Source: Candidatus Aenigmatarchaeota archaeon (lineage in GTDB: Archaea; Aenigmatarchaeota; Aenigmatarchaeia; QMZP01; JAFGSV01). Taken from it: a stretch of DNA of 5,321 bases. How positions within the stretch are numbered: the stretch's first letter is position 1; every line of letters starts with the position of its first letter. The DNA lies in NCBI GenBank assembly GCA_020343635.1, contig CP070804.1:462993-468313 (forward strand), written 5' to 3'. A program made the translations under genes and the position numbers. The notes beneath the pieces are model-generated. The model searched no databases and was not told where the DNA came from. It worked only from the letters and a program-made list of their open reading frames with translations. Shown here in pieces: positions 1-4,960 of the stretch.

Positions 1-116
1 AACATCTCCAGAACGTAATACTTCTTTTTCGGATCTTTCCTGACAGCGAACAGCTTGGCCTTTTTCCATTTCTCCTGCCACTTCTTCTCCATCTTGCCGA
101 AGTTTATCTTGACCAT
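1..116 (-). CDS. leuS: Leucyl-tRNA synthetase, N-terminal 38 residues (partial)
   Basis: Only the first 38 codons are present; the gene runs off the left edge. The peptide has the charged, tryptophan-containing opening helix typical of class Ia leucyl-tRNA synthetases (EKKWQEKW near residues 10-17). It continues with KLF and DPKKKYYVLEM (residues 28-38), the strand that leads into the FPYPSG segment and HIGH motif of LeuRS; the next two bases (TT) are compatible with that Phe. LeuRS charges tRNA-Leu in the cytoplasm. The wording of this strand is closer to bacterial-type LeuRS than to the usual archaeal form (inference from family memory). ATG at 116 is chosen because an AT-rich box lies about 28 nt upstream and no Shine-Dalgarno is visible, suggesting a leaderless mRNA. 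IleRS and ValRS share this general architecture, but the YYVLEM wording favours LeuRS. Confidence 0.82.
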   Translation of the reverse strand, partial: MVKINFGKMEKKWQEKWKKAKLFAVRKDPKKKYYVLEM

Positions 117-138
117 TATACTAAATTCAGGGGGCCAA

Positions 139-150
139 CATATAAATTTT
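139..150. promoter_or_regulatory. TATA-like box shared by divergent leuS and tRNA-Arg
   Basis: The AT-rich element CATATAAATTTT sits in the 57-bp gap between two divergently transcribed genes. Read on the plus strand, TATAAATT (141-148) is centred about 29 nt before the first base of the mature tRNA at 174. Read on the minus strand, AATTTATA is centred about 28 nt before the leuS ATG at 116. Both spacings fit an archaeal TATA box with transcription starting at or near the gene start. No other good TATA candidate is evident in the gap. Functional use in both directions is inferred. Confidence 0.6.
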
Positions 151-212
151 GAATGATTAATTAATTCTCAGGCGCCCCCGTAGCCTAGTTTGGATAAGGC
201 GTCGGCCTTCTA

Positions 213-266
213 GTCTCGCGCTAGAAGATTCGAGCTCCGGTTCAGCCGGAAGCTGTGAGAGAGGAC
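213..266 (+). other. tRNA-Arg intron 1 (54 nt, anticodon loop 37/38)
   Basis: A canonical bulge-helix-bulge motif defines the ends. The 4-bp central helix is CTTC (207-210) with GAGG (261-264). The 5' bulge is TA|G (211-213) and the 3' bulge AC|A (265-267), with cleavage after the second base of each. The inner helix is TCTCGC (214-219) with GTGAGA (255-260), and the outer helix is the anticodon stem. A further hairpin, AGCTCCGG/CCGGAAGCT with one bulged A, lies at 233-254. The tRNA splicing endonuclease would remove this segment. No open reading frame or box C/D guide was recognised inside. Confidence 0.88.
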
Positions 267-288
267 AGCCGAAGATCGAGGGTTCAAA

Positions 289-366
289 TGAACCTTTTTG
301 CACAGGCAAGCGTACAAAAACGTTCACGAAAAATACGCTAAAGCAAATGCAAAGAGATTTTGGGAA
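289..366 (+). other. tRNA-Arg intron 2 (78 nt, T-loop 59/60)
   Basis: The T-arm 5' half ends at TTCAAA (283-288) and the expected 3' half appears only from 367, so 78 nt interrupt the T-loop. A bulge-helix-bulge can be drawn: central helix TTCA (283-286) with TGGG (361-364), using two G·U pairs; bulges AA|T (287-289) and AA|T (365-367). The long inner helix 290-302/348-360 has one C·A mismatch and includes CTTTTTGCA pairing with TGCAAAGAG. The T-stem GGG/CCC forms the outer helix. A second inner stem, AGCGTA/TACGCT, lies at 309-314/334-339. Introns at 59/60 are known, chiefly from Thermoproteales; endonuclease forms with relaxed specificity are required. An alternative reading is insertion damage to a dead tRNA, but the BHB and intact exons argue against it. 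Confidence 0.8.
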
Positions 367-394
367 TCCCCCCGGGGGCATTAGTTCAGTGAAA

Positions 395-417
395 CGAAGA
401 AGAAGGTTTTATAAAAT
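395..417 (+). promoter_or_regulatory. BRE/TATA promoter for the gene at 440
   Basis: A purine-rich stretch, CGAAGAAGAAGG (about 395-406), resembles a TFB recognition element. It is followed directly by TTTTATAAAAT (407-417). The box centre is about 28 nt upstream of ATG 440, the spacing expected for transcription starting at or next to the start codon. Confidence 0.55.
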
Positions 418-439
418 TACTGTTGATTAAGGTAATAAT

Positions 440-721
440 ATGGTCCCAAGAAGAATTGATTCCGAAAATGGGGGTTTAACAGTATTAGTTGATCATGGAA
501 GTGGTTATCGAGCGAGTATTGAGATTACTGATCCAACACTTGTACAGAGATACCATGATAACCCAGAAGCGGTGTCGCGTCAAGTTCGATTACACATGGC
601 ATCAACGATGGCTTATTTGGCTACAGCAGAAGTGGGACAAGTACTATTAGATGCTCTTGATGAAGAATATGCAATAATAAGGCTTGACATAATTCAAAGA
701 TGTATGAACGAAGAACTTTAA
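440..721 (+). CDS. Hypothetical protein, 93 aa, in AT-rich tract
   Basis: I do not recognise this protein. It has no signal peptide, no membrane segment and no cysteine cluster. The first half (about residues 12-32, GLTVLVDHGSGYRASIEI) looks like a beta-hairpin. The rest is probably helical, with a hydrophobic MAYLATAEVGQVLLDAL segment near residues 57-73 and an acidic C-terminus. A TATA-like box lies about 28 nt upstream; AAGGT just before the ATG is at best a weak Shine-Dalgarno. Codons are AT-rich and include CGA, CGT, TTA and CTA, unlike lysS and leuS, which favour AGG/AGA and CTC/CTG. It lies immediately downstream of the tRNA gene and 53 nt before a second small gene of similar composition. 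The frame, promoter position and protein-like composition support a real gene, but the function is unknown. Confidence 0.6.
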   Translation: MVPRRIDSENGGLTVLVDHGSGYRASIEITDPTLVQRYHDNPEAVSRQVRLHMASTMAYLATAEVGQVLLDALDEEYAIIRLDIIQRCMNEEL

Positions 722-743
722 GCAATCTATCTGAAGAAGTGAC

Positions 744-752
744 TTTTTAAAA
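744..752 (+). promoter_or_regulatory. TATA-like box for the gene at 775
   Basis: TTTTTAAAA lies in the 53-nt gap between the two small genes, centred about 27 nt before ATG 775. The purine-rich stretch GAAGAAGTGA stands directly upstream in the TFB-element position. No Shine-Dalgarno precedes the ATG. This suggests a separate leaderless transcript rather than simple read-through from 440-721. Confidence 0.5.
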
Positions 753-774
753 CTTCAGCCCAATTTCAATTTTT

Positions 775-1050
775 ATGAAAGAAAAAATGGAATTTACATT
801 TCCAAGTCCAGAAACAGAAGGGGAAATGACTATCTATTGTGAGAAACTAAGACACCCTTCTATAATTGGCGTTGGAAAATCAATAGATGAAGCAATGGAA
901 AGTATAGAAAAACAAGTGAAACATATAATGCGATATGGGGACTACCAGCACGCAACTTATGGAGAAGGACGTATGATTGTATCAATGGGCGCTCTTTTTT
1001 ATGCTACTCGTGATGTTACTCTTTATCGCGGGAATGTTGTTTTTCACTGA
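775..1050 (+). CDS. Small HicB-like domain protein, 91 aa (tentative)
   Basis: The first half has the outline of a HicB/UPF0150-type domain. An N-terminal strand (EFTFPSP, residues 6-12) and a second strand (EMTIYCEKL, 17-25) are followed by a short turn with Pro28 and IIGVGKS (30-36). The helix DEAMESIEKQVKHIM (38-52) matches the usual GxGxTxEEAxxxI pattern. HicB proteins are antitoxins or related partial RNase-H folds, usually beside a HicA toxin. No HicA-like protein with its conserved histidine is recognisable here, and 440-721 does not look like one, so a toxin-antitoxin role is not supported. The C-terminal 35 residues (YATYG to VVFH) are unassigned. Codon use is AT-rich, as in 440-721. 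An internal ATG at 787 is an alternative start, but the TATA-like box at 744-752 is better spaced for 775. Confidence 0.6.
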   Translation: MKEKMEFTFPSPETEGEMTIYCEKLRHPSIIGVGKSIDEAMESIEKQVKHIMRYGDYQHATYGEGRMIVSMGALFYATRDVTLYRGNVVFH

Positions 1051-1072
1051 TTCATTCTTAACCAATTCTACG

Positions 1073-1097
1073 ACGCCCTTCTCAGCAGGCGTGTTTT
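1073..1097 (+). terminator. Possible stem-loop terminator after the gene at 775
   Basis: ACGCC (1073-1077) pairs with GGCGT (1088-1092) across a 10-nt loop, and a short T run (GTTTT) follows. The position, 23 nt after the stop codon at 1050, would suit termination. The stem is short, archaeal terminators usually rely on T tracts rather than hairpins, and the T run overlaps a TATA-like box for the next gene, so this is a weak call. Confidence 0.25.
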
Positions 1098-1102
1098 AAA
1101 AT
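1094..1102 (+). promoter_or_regulatory. TATA-like box for the gene at 1134
   Basis: TTTTAAAAT is centred about 36 nt before ATG 1134, predicting a short leader of about 8-12 nt instead of a strictly leaderless mRNA. An AT-rich stretch TTTATTAAT (1114-1122) is too close to the start codon to serve as the box. No convincing Shine-Dalgarno is present in the short leader. Confidence 0.4.
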
Positions 1103-1133
1103 TCTTGTGCACATTTATTAATTGTAGAGATTC

Positions 1134-1664
1134 ATGGTATTCAAGCTCATACGCGCAGGGAGGAAGCTGGCGGACCTGAAGAAGGGACTCGAGAGCAGCA
1201 TAGAGCTTGAGAAGTATATGGAGAAGAGGAAGAATATAGGGAACAGGCACCCGCTCCATGAAGACATAGAGATACTGAACAAATACATAGATTATATAAG
1301 GTTCTCGAGGCCTGCGTCCCTGGCATATGACGCGCCTCCTCTTGAAAAAGAGGAAGATGAGCATGACATCCTTCCCAAAAGGGGAAAGACCACGCTTCCC
1401 ATAGCATACGTCCAGGATGTCCTTTTATATCCTGAGAGATGGTCAGGGCACCATGTCATCATCGACGGGGAACTGGAGCACGTTAATACCAACAGGAAGG
1501 GGGAACGGTGGCACAGGTTCAAGGACCATACAGGAACCGTGATAGCCATGAGCCGTCATGAGATAAAGGGAAACAAGGGAACACTCTTCGGTGTTGCACG
1601 CCAGACCCCTGCGGGGAAGCAGCTTTTCCTTGAGATAAAGAACTTCCACCCTTCCGAAAGTTAA
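1134..1664 (+). CDS. Probable OB-fold protein with helical N-terminus, 176 aa
   Basis: Two parts can be seen. Residues 1-57 are highly charged and probably helical (KLADLKKGLESSIELEKYMEKRK). After a linker rich in Pro and Glu (58-88), residues about 90-172 resemble a small OB-fold: PIAYVQDVLLYPERWSGHHVIIDGEL, then WHRFKDHTGTVIAM, then GTLFGVARQ...LFLEIKNFHP. This order (a helix with Asp-Val and a Pro-Glu pair, G-x-x-V-x-x-x-G, F-x-D-x-T-G, then a final strand) is seen in nucleic-acid-binding and other small OB domains. No signal peptide or transmembrane segment is visible, so a cytoplasmic location is likely. An in-frame TAG lies at 1125-1127, so ATG 1134 is the first possible ATG start. It precedes the surface-protein gene by 27 nt, but that gene has its own TATA-like box. 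The ligand is unknown; nucleic-acid binding is only one possibility. Confidence 0.75.
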   Translation: MVFKLIRAGRKLADLKKGLESSIELEKYMEKRKNIGNRHPLHEDIEILNKYIDYIRFSRPASLAYDAPPLEKEEDEHDILPKRGKTTLPIAYVQDVLLYPERWSGHHVIIDGELEHVNTNRKGERWHRFKDHTGTVIAMSRHEIKGNKGTLFGVARQTPAGKQLFLEIKNFHPSES

Positions 1665-1673
1665 TTTTATACA
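1660..1673 (+). promoter_or_regulatory. TATA-like box for the surface-protein gene
   Basis: TTAATTTTATACA overlaps the stop codon of the upstream gene and is preceded by CCGAAAG, a purine-rich TFB-element-like stretch. The TTTTATA core (1666-1672) is centred about 23 nt before ATG 1692. No Shine-Dalgarno is present in the 27-nt gap, so transcription probably begins at or very near the ATG. Confidence 0.5.
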
Positions 1674-1691
1674 TAAAGCCATAACCTTATT

Positions 1692-3329
1692 ATGGAGCTG
1701 AAAATTCTCCTCTTTTTTACGGTTTCCTTATTACTACTTTCAGCCCTGTCTGCAGCACAGACTGTAACAGATGATACCGTATCAGACGAAACTAGTCCAG
1801 CGCCGGATTACGAGAGCATGACCATTGATGAGCTCGAATTGCTTTACCAGGAACATCTCGACGAGGCCGACAGAATAATATATTATATAGGGCTGCCCCC
1901 TGAGGAGTGGCCGCCCGAATGGCAGGACAAGACCATTTCAGATCTTTACATGATGCACGATTTTCATGTAAATGAAGCCGAAATCATATTTTCACACATA
2001 CAGATGAAGGAAGAGGAGATGGCTAGCCAGGAACCTCCGGCCAATGATACATCAAGTGATGAAGATATACCTCCAGATGAAACTCCACCCTCAGAAACAG
2101 CAGAGCCTGAAGATAACGCCACAACAACAGTCACTGCAAATGAAACGGAAAGCATCACAGGCAACGTAACAGGTGAGGATGAAACAGGGCCGGAAATGAA
2201 CGACACCGGAATAACAACCGTTACCGATGAGACCACACTGGAACCTACTGACACGAGTACGATATCAGCTGATGAAACGGAGCAGGACAACATGACAAGT
2301 GAGCACATAGATACAATGCGGCAAAGGATGATGAACCTGAAGACAGAGGAGTGGCTCACATACAATAATTCTAGTGAATACAGGGAAGCCATAGGCCAGA
2401 TCTATGAGCTCGATGTCGTCACTAAGACCGAGACAGAGACCAGGGTCGAGGTTATGGTAGAGAAGATAAGCGCAGGGAACGCGGTGAGGATCGAGTTGGA
2501 GATTCTCGCAGCACCTACAGATAACGTGACAGCAGCGCCAGGAGAACCACCCACCGAGATCCCTGTCACATTCCTGGACATTTCAGTGAACAAAGAAGTT
2601 GAGAACATACAGATTAACGTGGAAAGCGTAGATGCGGTACCTGAGGTGATTGACAAGCCTACAGAAGTGGTTTATGAGTACATAGAGATAGAGAAGGAAG
2701 TTTTGCGGGAAGAAGACATAGACGACATAGGGATAGGTTTCATGGTCGAGAAGACATGGCTTTTGGAAAACGAGATAGAAAACCATTCACATGTTTCCCT
2801 GTTCAGGCTTGTTGTTGATGAATGGACAGAGCTTCCCACAAGGAAGGTTTCGGAAGATGACGAAAACGTTTACTACGAAGCCCTCTCTCCAGGACTTTCG
2901 TATTTCGCCATAGGCATAACCGCGGCGGTCGCAGCCCCCATAAAGATAGAGATACCCGAGAGGGAGGGTGTCTTGCCGGACACCCAGGACGAAGGAAGGA
3001 TATTCACGATAGAGTTCAGCTGGGTGCTCGTGCTCGTCATCATATCGGTCATACTGATTTTCAAGTACTCCTACATAACCAGGCAGATCAAGGGACTGCT
3101 CAAAAAGGAGAGCGTTGACGAGCTGAAGAAGTTGCTGGAAGATTACAAGAAACAAAAGAAAGAGGCTCTCAACCAGTACTACAAGAGGGAGATAACCGAA
3201 CAGCAGATGAACCAGATAGTCAACGGAATAAAGAGCAAGGAATTCGATGTTGAGATGCGCATCAAGAAGCTGCAAGAAAAGAAGGAAGCCAAATCTGCCC
3301 CTCCGTTCCCGTCAAAGGCCTTCAAGTAG
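1692..3329 (+). CDS. Secreted membrane-anchored surface protein with PGF-pre-PGF-type domain
   Basis: The 545-residue protein opens with a Sec-type signal peptide (residues 1-22, hydrophobic core LLFFTVSLLLLSALSA, probable cleavage near AA-QT). Two related 24-residue helical units follow at 44-67 and 81-104 (TIxxL...H..EA..I..I). Residues about 112-205 are a Ser/Thr/Glu/Pro-rich low-complexity stalk. About nine N-x-S/T sequons (including 118, 142, 150, 158, 170, 200, 226, 278, 364) suggest N-glycosylation. Residues about 325-410 match the PGF-pre-PGF type: VYEYIEI, GFMVEKTWL, W-T-E-L-P-T, YYEALSPGLSYFAIG. A single transmembrane segment (about 442-459) is followed by KYSYITR and a basic cytoplasmic coiled coil (467-535). 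The topology is therefore outside-to-inside with an 85-residue internal tail. Unlike classic PGF proteins it lacks a C-terminal PGF sorting signal and keeps a permanent anchor. A role in the cell envelope or surface contact is likely; the exact function is unknown. Confidence 0.82.
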   Translation: MELKILLFFTVSLLLLSALSAAQTVTDDTVSDETSPAPDYESMTIDELELLYQEHLDEADRIIYYIGLPPEEWPPEWQDKTISDLYMMHDFHVNEAEIIFSHIQMKEEEMASQEPPANDTSSDEDIPPDETPPSETAEPEDNATTTVTANETESITGNVTGEDETGPEMNDTGITTVTDETTLEPTDTSTISADETEQDNMTSEHIDTMRQRMMNLKTEEWLTYNNSSEYREAIGQIYELDVVTKTETETRVEVMVEKISAGNAVRIELEILAAPTDNVTAAPGEPPTEIPVTFLDISVNKEVENIQINVESVDAVPEVIDKPTEVVYEYIEIEKEVLREEDIDDIGIGFMVEKTWLLENEIENHSHVSLFRLVVDEWTELPTRKVSEDDENVYYEALSPGLSYFAIGITAAVAAPIKIEIPEREGVLPDTQDEGRIFTIEFSWVLVLVIISVILIFKYSYITRQIKGLLKKESVDELKKLLEDYKKQKKEALNQYYKREITEQQMNQIVNGIKSKEFDVEMRIKKLQEKKEAKSAPPFPSKAFK

Positions 3330-4910
3330 CTTCGCGACCTTCTTCCTGCCTATACTCAGTATGAAGGGGGCCAGCCTGGGTCCCCGCTCGTTCTGGATGA
3401 GTGCCATGTAGACGACCCTGAAGAATTCCCGAGTGCCGAGTGTTTTCTTGGCGATCTCGTGTATGGCATACTGCAGTTCATCCTCCTTCCATTCCTTCTT
3501 TCTCAGATTTGAAGCAAGCCTTTTGAGCGCAGCCTTCTGCTTCTGGTTCAGCCTGACTGGCACCACCTCTTCCTTTCCCGTGTCCTTCACCCAGTTCTCG
3601 GCGTAGGTGAGCCTCATGTCGAGGTCTTCCTCGTCTTTCTTTGACAGGCCGGCTGGTACGTGCCCGGTTCTCTCAAGAGTATTCCTCACGGACTTCTTGT
3701 CCTTCACTATCTTCATGATGTTTATCAGCATGGGGTATGGTATCATGACCCTGGATTCCCTCGGGCTGAACAGGTGCACGTATTCGTGAAGCCTTTTCAG
3801 GTGAGCCAGTTCCTTCTCGTTTTCCACTCCAATCTTTCCGAAGTATATCTTCTCCAGATCATCAGCCTCGTCCATGTACGCGGGTATGGCGTCAAGGTCC
3901 ACCACCCTCGTGGTCGTCAGGCGCTTCAGGAAAAGCAGCCTCATGGACTCCGGGCTCGCGTAGCTGAGCCACATGTCAGGGGTAAAGACATTGCCCCCGC
4001 TCTTGGAGATCTTCTTGCCCCCGCGCTCGATGAACAGCTCATAGAACGAATGCATGGGCGCGTCCCATCCCAGTATTTCTTTGCAGACGGCGTCGTTGCA
4101 TCTGACGCTGTCCAGAATGTCCTTTCCGTAAGCTTCATAATTTATCTGGAGAGCCCTCCAGCGCGCAGCGAACTCCACTTTCCATGCGAGCTTCCCCTCG
4201 CGTATACCACATTCTCCTTCATGGCCGCATCCCTTAACCACTATATTTTTCCCTGTGTTGACGTTCTTTCCAGCAAATCCCTGGTCACACCTGTATCTTA
4301 TCTTCCTGGTCTTCGCGTCGAATTTGTAGGCAGTAGTCGTGTATATCCTGCCGCATTTCTCACATATGGGCATGAAGGGCAGCTGCTTCAGGTACTTGTC
4401 CTGCCCGGTTATCTTCTTAATAATCTCTCCAGCCTTCTTGGCCTTCCTGAGTATTTCAACAACTTCCGAGTCGAAGGTTCCCTTTGGGTACTCCACGCTC
4501 GCCCTCCTGAGGTCGAACTTGACGGAAAGCTTATCGAACGAATCTGAAAGGAGCGAGGTTATGTGCTCTCCCAGGCTCTTGTGGCAGCGGTAAGGATCCT
4601 TTATCATCGACACGGGCTTGCCTATCTCCTTCTCGAGCACCGCCGGGAAACCGATTGGGACCTTCCTGAGCCCGTCCTGGTCGTCTGTAAACGCCACGAA
4701 CTCGCTCTTTGCGCCCGTGTTCTTCAGGGCGAGATTCACGACATAGGCTCTTATTCCGTCACCGGCTGAACCTACGTGGGGTATGCCGCTTGCCCCCATG
4801 CCCATCTCTGTCCTGAGGGTCTTCGAGCGCTTTAGCTTCCTCTCCCTCTCAACTATCTTTTTGGCTATCTGATCGACCCAGAAAAGCGAATCTTCATTAT
4901 CCTTGCTCAT
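3312..4910 (-). CDS. lysS: Class I lysyl-tRNA synthetase
   Basis: This is the archaeal-type class I LysRS, which charges tRNA-Lys in the cytoplasm and is unrelated to the class II enzyme of most bacteria. Counting from ATG 4910 (532 aa), the HIGH-type motif GIPHVGS is at about 42-48 and the KMSKS-type loop KKISKS at 299-304. A probable zinc-binding insertion lies at about 183-234, with CxxC (183/186), Cys208, Cys228 and HxxxC (230/234). The WVDQIAKKI opening and length are normal for the family. The frame extends to ATG 4931, giving 7 more residues, but that ATG abuts the TATA-like box 4933-4940. ATG 4910 is about 27 nt from the box, suits a leaderless mRNA and aligns better with the usual short LysRS N-terminus. 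The 3' end overlaps the surface-protein gene by 18 bp, tail to tail. It is divergent from acyP. Confidence 0.93.
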   Translation of the reverse strand: MSKDNEDSLFWVDQIAKKIVERERKLKRSKTLRTEMGMGASGIPHVGSAGDGIRAYVVNLALKNTGAKSEFVAFTDDQDGLRKVPIGFPAVLEKEIGKPVSMIKDPYRCHKSLGEHITSLLSDSFDKLSVKFDLRRASVEYPKGTFDSEVVEILRKAKKAGEIIKKITGQDKYLKQLPFMPICEKCGRIYTTTAYKFDAKTRKIRYRCDQGFAGKNVNTGKNIVVKGCGHEGECGIREGKLAWKVEFAARWRALQINYEAYGKDILDSVRCNDAVCKEILGWDAPMHSFYELFIERGGKKISKSGGNVFTPDMWLSYASPESMRLLFLKRLTTTRVVDLDAIPAYMDEADDLEKIYFGKIGVENEKELAHLKRLHEYVHLFSPRESRVMIPYPMLINIMKIVKDKKSVRNTLERTGHVPAGLSKKDEEDLDMRLTYAENWVKDTGKEEVVPVRLNQKQKAALKRLASNLRKKEWKEDELQYAIHEIAKKTLGTREFFRVVYMALIQNERGPRLAPFILSIGRKKVAKLLEGL

Positions 4911-4932
4911 AACATAAAATAATCCGGCCATC

Positions 4933-4940
4933 TTTTAAAT
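4933..4940. promoter_or_regulatory. Symmetric TATA-like box shared by divergent lysS and acyP
   Basis: TTTTAAAT contains the palindrome TTTAAA (4934-4939). It is centred about 26 nt from lysS ATG 4910 on the minus strand and about 25 nt from acyP ATG 4961 on the plus strand. The two start codons are only 50 nt apart, and no other TATA candidate has suitable spacing for lysS; AAAATATT (4953-4960) is too near acyP. Neither gene has a Shine-Dalgarno. Use in both directions is inferred. Confidence 0.6.
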
Positions 4941-4960
4941 GAGAACCCGTAGAAAATATT

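Larger units (their letters stand above)
174..380 (+). tRNA. tRNA-Arg (anticodon TCT) with two introns
   Basis: The exons (174-212, 267-288, 367-380) join into a 75-nt tRNA. The acceptor stem GCCCCCG/CGGGGGC (174-180/373-379) is perfect, with discriminator A380. The D-stem is GCCT/AGGC (183-186/197-200), with A14, G15, the GG pair and A20 in place. The anticodon stem is TCGGC/GCCGA (202-206/268-272), and the loop CTTCTAA gives anticodon TCT at 209-211, reading AGA and AGG. The variable loop AGATC supplies C48 for the G15-C48 pair. The T-loop becomes TTCAAAT after splicing. A20, C35 and A73 agree with arginine identity. CCA is not encoded. The T-stem GAGGG/CCCCC has one A·C mismatch (279/371). 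Intron 1 occupies the standard 37/38 site and intron 2 the unusual 59/60 site. AGA/AGG are frequent Arg codons in the flanking conserved genes, so this tRNA should be important. Confidence 0.9.

Noticed and set aside
290..366. Insertion of a mobile element that destroyed the tRNA T-loop
   Set aside because: The inserted segment is only 78 nt, has no terminal repeats or target duplication, and its ends fit a bulge-helix-bulge with intact exons, so an intron is the simpler reading.
157..381. A 74-codon minus-strand reading frame covering the tRNA locus
   Set aside because: It is antisense to the tRNA exons and introns, has no protein-like pattern, and starts in the C/G run of the acceptor stem.
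440..1050. A HicA/HicB toxin-antitoxin pair
   Set aside because: The 91-aa protein is HicB-like at best, but the 93-aa neighbour lacks the short double-stranded-RNA-binding-like outline and the conserved histidine context of HicA.
381..1133. Attachment-site duplication marking an integrated element
   Set aside because: No second copy of the tRNA 3' segment and no integrase gene were found between the tRNA and the 1134 gene.
1964..3275. Several minus-strand frames of 63-162 codons opposite the surface-protein gene
   Set aside because: They mirror the repetitive Thr/Glu/Ser codons of the real gene and give low-complexity Ser/Val or Leu/Tyr products with no start signals.
3660..4547. A 295-codon plus-strand reading frame inside lysS
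   Set aside because: It is wholly antisense to the conserved LysRS gene; its length follows from the G/C-rich third positions of lysS, and the product has an unnatural mix of His, Arg and Pro without motifs.
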